Source: Nematostella vectensis
Lineage: Eukaryota > Cnidaria > Anthozoa > Actiniaria > Edwardsiidae
Assembly (NCBI RefSeq): GCF_932526225.1
Contig: NC_064041.1
Span: forward strand, 6,531,042 to 6,595,041
Direction of reading: 5' to 3'
DNA length: 64,000 nucleotides
This document shows, piece after piece, positions 22,437 through 34,400 of the stretch. The stretch's first letter is position 1. The number at the start of each line of letters is the position of its first letter. Below the pieces are notes generated by a model. It saw only the letters and a program-made list of their open reading frames with translations, ran no database searches and was not told where the DNA came from. Position numbers and translations under genes: made by a program.

Positions 22437-25400
22437 CCATCATCATCGTTACCATCATTATCCGTCATTATCCGTCATCTTCATCATAATCACCATCGCC
22501 ATCAAAATCATCATAATAAACATCATCACTTCTACTATCCACATCATCATCATAATGATCATCATCATCATCATCTTCATCATCAGGAAGGTTATTAATC
22601 ATGATGCCAGGAAAAAAACTCCATGCCAACCATGGCAACCATGGCAACCATGCTAACCATGGCAACCATGGCAACCATGGCAACCATGCTAACCATGGCA
22701 ACCATGGCAACCATGACAACCATGGCAACCATGACAACCATGCCAACCATGGCAACCATGACAACCATGGCAACCATGCCAACCATGGCAACCATGGCAA
22801 CCATGGCAACCATGCCAACCATGCCAACCATGCCAACCCTTATGATGACCCTTATGATGACGATCATCTTCATCGTCGTCGCCATCATGACCACTATAAT
22901 GATCATTATAATCATCCTCATCATGGTAATATTTCCGTATTTATATTTTAGGTACCATATTAGCCCTGACTGTAGATCAGTTGAAGGACATTCGTATATT
23001 TTACGTACCATACTAGCCCCGACTGTAGATTAGTTGAAGGACATTCTTATAGTTTACGTACCATATTAGCCCTTGATTGTAGATGAGTTGAAGGACATTT
23101 TCTGCTAGCGTAAATTCTGGGTAACCAATCTGGTAAAAAAAAGAGAAAACGACGTGTGGTTGTAAATAAACCGATGATTTCTTACACTCTTCATTCCTTT
23201 CTCTCTCTCTTATTTTTAAAAAAATTGTATTTTCTTGTTTGCTTTTTCCTTAACTAGTAATAATGTAATCATTTCCCGCCTGCCCAGATAAGCTCTCCTA
23301 CTAATTTGTCAAATTACTGTACACAACGACTTATTAAACACCGCTATCTTACAACATTGTAAACGTTGAAAAATACACTTCAAGTCTTGTTACCTGTTAT
23401 CTGTCCTCCAAGTTCCTCGTGTAATTCAGCTTAAACTATTTCCAATTTCTTGACTTCACTTGTGAAGTCTATAAAACGGCCACTCTCTGAACAGAGCCAG
23501 GTGGCCGTTTAATAGAGGAACCACTATAGTACATTCATGATTCATTAATCATCCCTACCAGATTTTCCAGGTCTAGCATTCTTCCTGGACAGCAGTTTAG
23601 GAACCTAACGACCATGGCTGTGAGCAGATCACTCGTGATGATGCTGATCACTAGCGCTATGGTGTCCAGGACCGTGACCTTTAGCAATTCCTGGCCAACC
23701 ACGGTCTCCCAACAATTAGTCGGTGATGCTACTAAGGATGACAAAACATCATCGTCACTCTCACATAATCACATCATTAGCATTATCATTATTAACATCA
23801 TTATCTTCATCATCATTATTAACACAATCGACAACTTCACCACCACAATAAACATGATCATTAACAACCATAAAAGACATCACGAAACTCGCCATGCGCT
23901 CAAGTGTTAAAGAGTATCGTTTTGTGAGTCTTCTCAAACCTGTGCTGTTTAGAGGAAATGTTGTCGTTGATATCGTTGAAGGCGGAATCGTCGCCGTCGA
24001 AGCGTTTGTCGGAAACACAGTTGAGTTGGTTGTCACACTTGTTTTACTTGACGCCATAGACTGCCAAGGAAAAAAAAATGTCGTTACTACAATTTTCAGT
24101 ATTTTGCGAAATCTTGACAACAACCGCTTCCTGGCTTCCATCATTCGATAACGAAATTTCATCTTTTTTTATTGGTCAACTCCTTTCGGAAAGGGGACGC
24201 GATTGGAAACTGTTTTAGTGCTGGCCAATGAAAACGCTTCATGTTTTTGAATGACAAAATCAACAATCATGGTAAAAATTATTGGAACATTGTCGGACAT
24301 TGTCCAAATTTTCAAATCTATAAAACATGCAAGAACACAAAACCCGTAAAATAATATTTACAACCCCCCCCCCCCCCCCCCCCCCCCCCCGTCAATGTTG
24401 CGTCGAGTGTTTTGGCGTTGGCATCATCCAACAATTCAACATTGAAGAGGGGGGGAGACGGAAAGAGAGGGGGGGGGGGAGACGGGGGGATGACGGAAAG
24501 AGGGGGGGTGCGCGAAGAGGGGGGACGGAGGGGGGAGACGGAGGGGGTTAAATGGCGCGTTCCATAAAGTATGTGAAAGCAGCACTCAAGGCCTTATAAC
24601 TTGGAGGTTAAAACTCTTTTCATGAAGTCCATAAACGCTAAGCTAATAGTCAATAGAATTTACTTTATTATAAAACAGTGCTGATTTGCGTTATTTTGAC
24701 ATTATAGGTTCTGTGGGAGCATTCAACTCAAGACAAAAATAGATTATGCGAGCACGCTTTTTTAATCGCCTTGGAACCCTGTGTCCCAAGGCAATGTGAC
24801 CACGATTGAAGAATATTGCAAACCGCATTGATAACAGAACTACACATTCAGGGCCGAAGCATACCTCAAAAGATCGGGGGGGGGGGGGCGCAAAACGGAA
24901 ATATTGGGGGGGGGCACGTACCCCTAGTGCCCCACCCCCTGCTACGGCCCTGACATTGAAGGGTCAACGTGATTGACTCGACAGTCAGGAAAGGTAAGTT
25001 AAGGATTGAATGGAATGGATATCAATGTAACCTAAAGTTACAAAGACAAATTAGCTATATTTTGTATTTCGTATAGAAAATGTAACAAACATATTACAAA
25101 ATCTACCGATGGAATCTACCAAATCTACCGATGGAATTGAATGTATGTCTTTTTACACAGTTTTTGCTAGGATGGGAAGGTGGGGGTTGACTGGGACTCT
25201 ATAAAAGAGGAATTACCTCGTTTATCATGTTGAGGAGCGAGATCAGTAGTACGTAAAGGTTACCTAAGTACATAACCATGATCCTGAAATATTGAAAACA
25301 ATAAGAGATTGGTTACCGATCATAAAAATATCGCAGATATCAAAGAATTGCTTGATTATTACAAAACACATGCATGATTCTCGCTCGCATAACCATGAGC

Positions 25401-28400
25401 AAACAAGGGCCTTGAAAAAAATATCCTCGAACAGAAGCAGCAGCAGAATCACAGAACTTATAACGGCGTCGAGTGTCGAATGCAATATTAATCACGTAAC
25501 AAAAAAGAACATGTGACAATTTTAACCATAGCTTTAGTCTAGTATCCTAGAAACGACAGGAGAATAAAGATATTTACAATTTTTGTTAAATGCATGAAAT
25601 TCCATGACGCCATAATTACCTTGTTAATTCCCAGTACAACGCGGTCCGCGGATGGTACTTTTCCAGCATTCCAATCAGGACAAAGAGTGACGGGCAGACC
25701 ATGTTTAGTATGGTCATGGCCAGGGATATCTGGAAATTATACATTCATTTAAAGTTTATTTAAATATTCCACAAACATTCGACCGATGACTCCGAGGAAA
25801 ATCGATTTCTCCCTCTTTTCTCTCCATATCGTAACCCTTACTTCATGCCCCCCCAAGGGACAACCCTTACCTCACACTGCTCCTCCCCCACCCCAAGTAA
25901 CAACCCTTACTTCACACTGCTCCTCCCCCCCCAAGGGACAACCCTTACCTCACACTGCTCCACCCCCACCCCAAGTAACAACCCTTACTTCACACTGCTC
26001 CTCCCCCCCCCCCCAAGGGACAACCCTTACCTCACACTGCTCCTCCCCCACCCCAAGTAACAACCCTTACTTCACACTGCTCCTCCCCCCCCCAAGGGAC
26101 AACCCCTACCTCAAACTGCTCCTCCCCCCCCCAAGGGACAACCCTTACCTCACACTGCTCCTCCCCCCCCCCAAGTGACAACCCTTACCTCACACTGCTC
26201 CCCCCGCCAAGGGACAACCCTTACCTCACATTGCTCCTCCCCCACCCAAGTGACAACCCTTACCTCACCCTGCCCCCCCCCCACCATAAGGACAACCCTT
26301 ACCTCACACTGCTCCCCCCACCATAAGGACAACCCTTACCTCACACTGCTCCCACACCATAAGGGCAACCCTTACCTCACACTGCTTCCACATCAAAAGG
26401 ACAACCCTTACCTCATACTGCTCCTCTCCATCCCCCCAAGGGACAACCCTAACCTCATACTGCTCCTCTCCATCCCCCCAAGGGACAACCCTTACCTCAT
26501 ACTGCTCCTCCCCCCCAAGGGACGACCCTTACCTCATACTACTCCTCTCCATCCCCCCAAGGGACAACCCTTACCTCATTCTGCCCCCCTCCCAAGTGGC
26601 AACTGTTTCTCTCTTCCTCCCCAAGGGACGGCCCTTACCTCATACTGTTCCACTCCATCCCCCAAGGAACAACCCTTACCCCATACTGCCCCTTCCCAAG
26701 GGGCAACTGATTCTCTCCCCCCCCCCCCCATCCACCAAAGGACAACCCTTACCTCATTCTGCCCCCCTCCCAAGGGGCAACTGTTTCTCTCTTCCTCCCC
26801 AAGGGACGGCCCTTACCTCATACTGTTCCTCTCCATCCCCCAAGGAACAACCCTTACCCCATACTGCCCCTTCCCAAGGGGCAACTGATTCTCTCCCCCC
26901 CCCCCATCCACCAAAGGACAACCCTTACCTCATTCTGCCCCCCTCCCAAGGGACAAATACTCCCCCACCCTCCCCAAGGGACGGCCCTTTCCTCATACTG
27001 CTCTTCTCCATCCCCCCAAAGGATAACCCTTACCTCACACTGCTCCTCCCACCAAAAGGACAACCCTTACCTCATACTGCCCTTCTACCCCTCACCCCAA
27101 GAGACAGCCCTTACCTCATACTCCCCTTCTACCCCTCACCCCAAGAGACAGCCCTTACTTCATACTGCCCTTCTACCCCCCACCCCAAGAGACAGCCCTT
27201 ACCTCATACTACCCTTCTACCCCCCACCCCAAGAGACAGCCCTTACTTCATACTGCCCTTCTACCCCTCACCCCAAGAGACAGCCCTTACCTCATACTGC
27301 CCTTCTACCCCTCACCCCAAGAGACAGCCCTTACTTCATACTGCCCTTCTACCCCCCACCCCAAGAGACAGCCCTTACCTCATACTACCCTTCTACCCCC
27401 CACCCCAAGAGACAGCCCTTACTTCATACTGCCCTTCTACCCCTCACCCCAAGAGACAGCCCTTACCTCATACTGCCCTTCTACCCCTCACCCCAAGAGA
27501 CAGCCCTTACTTCATACTGCCCTTCTACCCCCCACCCCAAGAGACAGCCCTTACCTCATACTACCCTTCTACCCCCCACCCCAAGAGACAGCCCTTACCT
27601 CATACTGCTCTAGGATGGTTGGAGGGACATTGCTCGTCTTCCTGTCTTCTGATCGCTGTACCACCCAAAAGATGGCGTACCCGCTGCCACCCAACACGCA
27701 AATGACCAGGAAATTGGCCAGAACTCGCAGAAAGCGTAACAAGTGACTGGAAATAGAACAGAATCTCAAGATAACAAGGTATAATGACCTGAAGTAAACT
27801 TCAACCTAGGCGGATTCAGAATATATCATGATAAGCACCCGACCCACGCCGTGGTTTCTGTTAGGGCTGAAGTCACCATTTCCACAATGCAGGGCACTGG
27901 ACACATTTTTGTTCTCTCCAAAGACTTGTTGTACAAACTATGTAGGCCACATAAGAATTTGCTTCTACACACTGATGAAAAGCTAGTAGCTTCGATAGTT
28001 TTTATCTATCTATCTTCACTCAACGCCTATTCATCGGTTTTGCTACATCCTTGATTTTACAAAAGCGTTTGAATAATTGAAGTAAAATTAAATCATTCCA
28101 TAGAACCAAAGACTTGCATAGAACTAAGGACTTTAAGTAAACTTACATGTTTTCCTCCTTGGCTTTTTCAGTTTCTTCAAGTATTTGTTCCTGTGGGAGG
28201 AAACATTCATTTCCATCGGTTGATTTCAGGAATCTATTGCGATATTTCCGATTGAGTGTAGAAAGTAGAGTTTAAATGGTTTAAATAGTTTAAATGGTAA
28301 TCTCGAGATTTCACCACATAACTATATTGAATGAAACAAAGATGTGACGTACTATTTTTTACATCACGACTCGCGCTACCGAGGCCACCTTGACAGTTTT

Positions 28401-31400
28401 GTGAAGTTGGCCAATGAGGATGCCATGACAGCAAGCAAAAAAATTTAGTGTGCATCAGAACACGATGAAATTCTCCTAGTTCTAAAGTTCCTCTAAATGA
28501 AACAGTGAATTGAAGCAAAACGTCGGAAGTCTTTAGCTCACCTTATTCAGTTAAGAGTGTGTATAATGTACCTTGATTGTCGTAGTAATAGAGGCGACTT
28601 TGTTCTCTGCTGTCTCCTTCTCCGTAATAAGGAAATCCCAAGCAGTAAATACTCGCCACCCAAACTTGTACTGGTCATGCTGACCTGACGACTGCGAATT
28701 GCGCTGTTCCTGGGCCATACTATACAAAGCACAAGCAGTTTAGAATGAATTTAACAGGGATGCCATAAGGTAGGGCGTGTAGCTAGAAGGAAGGAAGGAT
28801 CACTTCCCACAAGCTGTCCTAAATAGTTCAAGATATCAGGATCCTACTGCTCACATCTTGTAGAGTGTTTTACTGTACGAGGTTTGCAATGGCGGATTTA
28901 GGATTTACAAAAAAAAAGGGGGGGGGGGCGAAGCAAGGTTCAATGAAGTGGGGGATCGGATTCATTGTTCTTCAGCGGATTCTCTTATATTCATTGTTAT
29001 TTTTAAAACAAATATCTGATAATAGAGGGGGGGGGGGATGTCCGCTCGGCCGACCCCTAGAACTTGTTTTGGCAGAGTTCGAGTTAGCGGGGTTCTATGG
29101 TAACTTTTACTAATGTAAAAGAGAAATACTAATGTAAAAGAGAAATACTCAGAAGACCTACTCACGCTCTAAGGATGGTGAGGACGCTGAACACGTATGT
29201 ACCCAGGAACACAACGATGTAGGCCAGCGGTAGAGGGTACCGCACGTTGCCAATTTGTAATGACTTGTTACTATAGTAACCGTAGAACAAAAAAGAGTAC
29301 TCCAAGTGACCCTAGCAACAAGATAAAATAACATGGATAAGCATTTAGTGTGGTTTTAGCAAAAAGGGGAATCGTGATGAGCCGTATCGTATGTGGTACT
29401 AGTCTTAACTAGTTTAAATATAAATTTCTATCATCCATTTAATTCAACCAATCCTTTACCCCCACACGAGACAAAAAACACGAGAAAAAATAAAACATAG
29501 ACACAACTTACCTTTGCATCTATAATTGCTATTAAGGAGGAAGCACTGGATCGCAGCTCGTCCGGCATCTTTGTGCTTGTTGAAGGAGCCAAAATCTGCG
29601 ATTGAAATATAAAGGTGTTTTTTATTTCGTCAGGTAATCTCAAGTCGGGTTGTAACGCGAGCTTGGTGTCTCGAGATTTTGGTAAAGTATTAGGCTACTG
29701 CGCTAGTTGAAGTGACTGTTACGAAATGTGATGCAACGTGACCTGTTTTGTGTCATTCGAGAATTGTTACTCTTGGTGTACTGTGCACTCTTGCGTGATG
29801 TATCGGTCAGACTGTTGTGTCATTCAGTGCGACACTTGTGTGAAGTATTGTGACCGTTCGCGTGACGCAGTGACTGCTGCGTGACGCACTACGACTACGA
29901 CTGTTTTGTGATGCACGAGGAACGCTGCTAGACACGGTGTGACGGTTGCGTGATGTACTGTGATTGTTGCGTGAAGCGCTGCGATCGTTGCATAATGTGC
30001 TATGCTGAAAATTGTATGACATACTATGACCGCTGCGTGACGTACTGTGATCGTTGCGTGATAGTGTGTGACTGTTGCGTGATGCGCAGATCATTGTTTG
30101 AGCCGCGTTACCTGTGGGACGATGATGAATAGTGTTGTAAAGACGAACATGACCGTGTTGACCCAGACGAGAGACCGCAAGAATAGGAAGAACGAGCCGA
30201 TACCAGCACCAAAGTGACCTACAATTAAATACGACGGTTCTAAGGCGTCTCTTGGTTTTTGTTAACAGGGGCATGGCATTGCACATTTTATCATCGGGCC
30301 CATGTGCTCCCAGGGTACGAATGGCACCATGACACACCCCTATATAGGAAAAACCTGGAAAACGTGCAATTCTAGATAGAGAGAAAAGACACAATTTCTT
30401 CAGTGGCTATAGGATCCTTGTATTACGGACTGATTTTTAAAACACAAACAACGTGAGGCTAAAGTGCACATAGCCAGATTTTTGCTTTTTAAGATATTTT
30501 TTGCTTGATCATCATTGCCCTGTGCATCAGTTCAGGGACGAAAAGCTCAAATTTCAATGACACTTTACAAAAAGTCGCATCAATTTAAAAAAAAGTGGCA
30601 CTTGATATTTTGTTTGCTATAAGAACTCAGGAAAATTCTTCGCCTTATTCGATGTGAAATTGGCTTATTTGAAGCGTCATGTCATGTTTTTCCGTCATGT
30701 CGGACAAACCCCTTTTGGAAACGACAAGGCCCTGGGCATTCCGTGTTTGATACCCAACCCTTTATGATTAGTCTTCTCAGACCGAATCCACTTTAAGTCT
30801 AGGACTCACCGCATTCAGTTCAAAGATTACTAATCGATTCATTTGTACCTTCGTAGCGTTATGTTGCATGATTTACTATCGAGTTTATTCAAGCGTTTAT
30901 TCAAAGTTTAATACATTTTTTTACCACAATTAAATCGAAAATATCGCATTGGCTTCCCACAAAACAGTCGATTAAAATGGATACTTTTCCACAATAGGTA
31001 TTTTGCAAGGATGGCAAAATGGCGGCTGATAGAGGCTGTTTATAGACACAACAATTGGAAAGGCACGCTTACTAAAGCGTGCCTTTCCAATTGTTGTTGC
31101 CAGGAAACTTCTTTCTTCCATTTATTGGTTTACTTTGTACGTGCAAGAATTATTGAGCTTCACCTTGAATTTTTCGTATCCTCTTCTCCCAGGGAATGAA
31201 GAACACGATGAAATTGTTTATTTGTCTTTTTGCACGGCGTAAGAACTGAAACAAAATGGTAATTTATAATATTAATTTTTTTTTTCTTACGTGTCAACAG
31301 GAGACTTGACCGGGTGATTGCATTGTTACAAAATGACGAGATTTTAAGTTCACTTCACACATCATCATATAAAATGTCCTTTAGTAGGTCCAGTCACGTG

Positions 31401-34400
31401 ATCATGGATTACGTCACACAAGGTATCAGGTCGTACTTACCCTTATTCTAGACTCCCTCAGCAGGTCCAGTCACGTGATCATGGATTACGTCACACAAGG
31501 TATAAGGTCACACTCCCTCATCAGGTCCAGTCACGCGATCATGGATTACGTCACACAAGGTATCATGTCATACTTACCCTTATTCTAGACTCCCTCAGCA
31601 GGTCCAGTCACGTGATCATGGATTACGTCACACAAGGTATCAGGTCACACTCCCTCATCAGGTCCAGTCACGCGATCATGGATTACGTCACACAAGGTAT
31701 CAGGTCGTACTTACCCTTATTTTAGACTCCCTCAGCAGGTCCAGTCACGTGATCATGGATTACGTCACACAAGGTATCAGGTCACACTCCCTCATCAGGT
31801 CCAGTCACGCGATCATGGATTACGTCACACAAGGTATCAGGTCGTACTTACCCTTATACTGGACTCCCTCAGCAGGTCCAGTCACGCGATCATGGATTAC
31901 GTCACACAAGGTATCAGGTCGTACTTACCCTTATTCTGGACTCCCTCAGCAGGTCCAGTCACGTGATCATGGATTACGTCACACAAGGTATCAGGTCACA
32001 TTCCCTCATCAGGTACAGTCACGCGATCATGGACATATCAAACTTTTGGTGTTATTCAAACTCGCTCGGCCGCTTTTTTAGAGACTGAGACTAGGAGCTG
32101 TGTAACCTGGCAAATTACAAATGGGTTTTCTCTGAGCTATCCAAGATGGCGGACGAAGAGCGATTATTTTTGGAAAACAGGGCTATTTAACCTGAGATTT
32201 CTGCTTATAGAAGCGAAAAATACCTATTTTTCTCATGAAATACCCCTGTAGGGGCTAGATCTTTCTTCTGCCAGCCTAACTTGTGGAAAAAAGCCCTCGT
32301 AGGTATTTTAATCGACTACGTCCTTGTGTGATCCTGATGCTGAAGAGTACAGAAACACCCGAAGGACGAGAAGCTAAGTATTCCTTTCTAATATTTCCGT
32401 TTTTTGTTTGTATAATTTTGGCGCAATTCTTATCTAGATAATCTTCACGGGTTGTTTTTTGGGGATCATCTTGCAGAATCTCGGTAAACTTAGGCGGGAA
32501 GAGGTTCAAAAGTTTAGTCGTCTCGTTTGCTTGTTCATGATAGATATCTACTAAAATGATGGTGCAAGGGTATTTGACAAATTTTTCACAAGGTCCTCCA
32601 TTGAAAAAACAAAGATTGGCTTACATGCTACCTCAAGTCCGTGAAATCGGGCTGTGTGATTCTCGGGACTCTAGAATCGAAGAGCTCGAGAATCAGCTGT
32701 CAGAGCTAAAACATCGACTCGCTGATGTTGTCAAAGAGAGAGATGGCATGAGAAAGGAGCTAGGCAAGGAAAAAAAGCCCTTTCTTCAGCCGAAAAAGCC
32801 TTTTTGTGACCTTGAGCCAAAAGCTCAATTTCACAAAAAGTCAGAGATTAAAAAATGGCTTGAGAAGCAATTTGAGAAGCTTCCAACAGATTGGAAAGTT
32901 GTTGAGGTTTGTTTAGAATTTTTGTACACATGGAAACAACCTAAATTTACCAATTCTGTTATAATGGCATTTGTTTATCATAAAATGTTTCCTTATCTCT
33001 AGGTTCAACTTGAAGTTGGTCAGTTTTGCCCTACATTTCAATGTTTCCTTATCTCTAGGTTCAACTTGAAGTTGGTATGGTCAGTTTTGCCCTACATTTC
33101 AATGAGAGGGTTGAGCCTGAGGAGATTGACCATAAAAAGATCCAAAGAGCTCTCAAGGTAGGTATTATAGAAGTACATGTACAGTACTGTAGGTTTCTTA
33201 TTTTTTCTATATTTAGATTATTTTTATAATCTCAGGCCAAAGATGATGGTGATGTTTCTGACTCAGCATACCATGAGCTAAAGATGGTAGCTGGGTCCAG
33301 CTTGCCATCACTGTATGGGATACAGAAAGAGAGAAAAGCTCAAAATGCAATCATTCCTATTACAGAATTTGAAGGGGTTAGTCTGTTGATAGTCTTAATT
33401 CTGATTTGCTTTGTGCACAGCACATTTTGCATCCTTTAAAACAAGCAAATACTGTACAAACCCAATAATTCATTAAACAAAGTTTCTCCTTTCAGAATGC
33501 AAAAGGATGTTCAAGATCCATCAAGGACATTCTAAGTTATAGTTCAGATGTCATTGGAAATGCAGGGGGCAATGTTATAACCCTTCGGTTTTCTGGTGAT
33601 GGTAGAAAAACCACCAAAAAACTCGGGAGTGTTATGACAACCTTCTGCTTTCCAGCAGAAAACTCTGTTAAAAGAAGCCCAGAAAGGGAATACTGTATAT
33701 CTATATATGATGGTGAGTTGGTTGCAGCTAATTTATTGCAGCTGTAAGCGAGAACAAATCTTCCTAATGATATAGTCAACTAAAGCCATATATCTGTGAA
33801 CACTTTTTATTATAGGCAAGGAGTCATATGACATCCTAAAGGCGACCTTGAGAGGGGTTTTTGATGAGATGAAGGCCCTAGGGAGAACTGGCATTCTTGT
33901 TAATGGCCTTGAATACACTATTGATTGGTAGGTTTCATTTTTTTTGCAACCAATAATCTTATGATCTGGCATTAAACAGGACATATGTAACTTTTATCCC
34001 TTTTTTAAGGGTGATGTGTGCTGACTGGAAGTTCATGGCGTGTATTCTCGGAATTAATAGTCCCTGTGCCTTGTACTTCTGCATTTGGTGCGAATGCAGC
34101 AAAAGGATGATCAGAGACTTTTCTAGTAAGTTTTTTAATTTTGTTACTTATATAATGAATGTTATGTAATGAATTAAATGATTTTTGTTTTTATGAATTA
34201 TTCCATTGTCAGCTATATTATAAATAACTAGATAAATTTGATAAAAATTTCAGTCCCACAATGGCCCATAACCAGAACCTTAAACCAGTGCCGTGCACGT
34301 GTTGGGTGTCCAAATGCCAAGGGAGTTCAATGTTTACCTCTCGTGGACATTGAATTTACCAAGGTCATACCCGACACCCTGCACCTCAAATTGAGGATCA

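Noticed and set aside
22139-23033. His/Asn-, Met/Thr- and Trp/Leu-repeat frames on both strands
   Set aside because: Translations of CAT, GCCATC and CATGGCAAC repeats in a TMC intron.
25786-27705. Proline-rich plus frames up to 369 residues
   Set aside because: Translation of the donor-bearing minisatellite on the strand opposite to the TMC gene; no independent gene signal.
29807-30394. 195-residue minus frame with SRNxHS repeats
   Set aside because: Mixes a different frame of TMC exon 30218-30112 with a degenerate intronic repeat.
32276-32551. Minus frame near the left end of the mobile element (about 90 codons with an acceptor-like start)
   Set aside because: Composition looks somewhat coding, but it overlaps the transposase first exon antisense, has no donor or recognised domain, and was not supported strongly enough to list as a gene.
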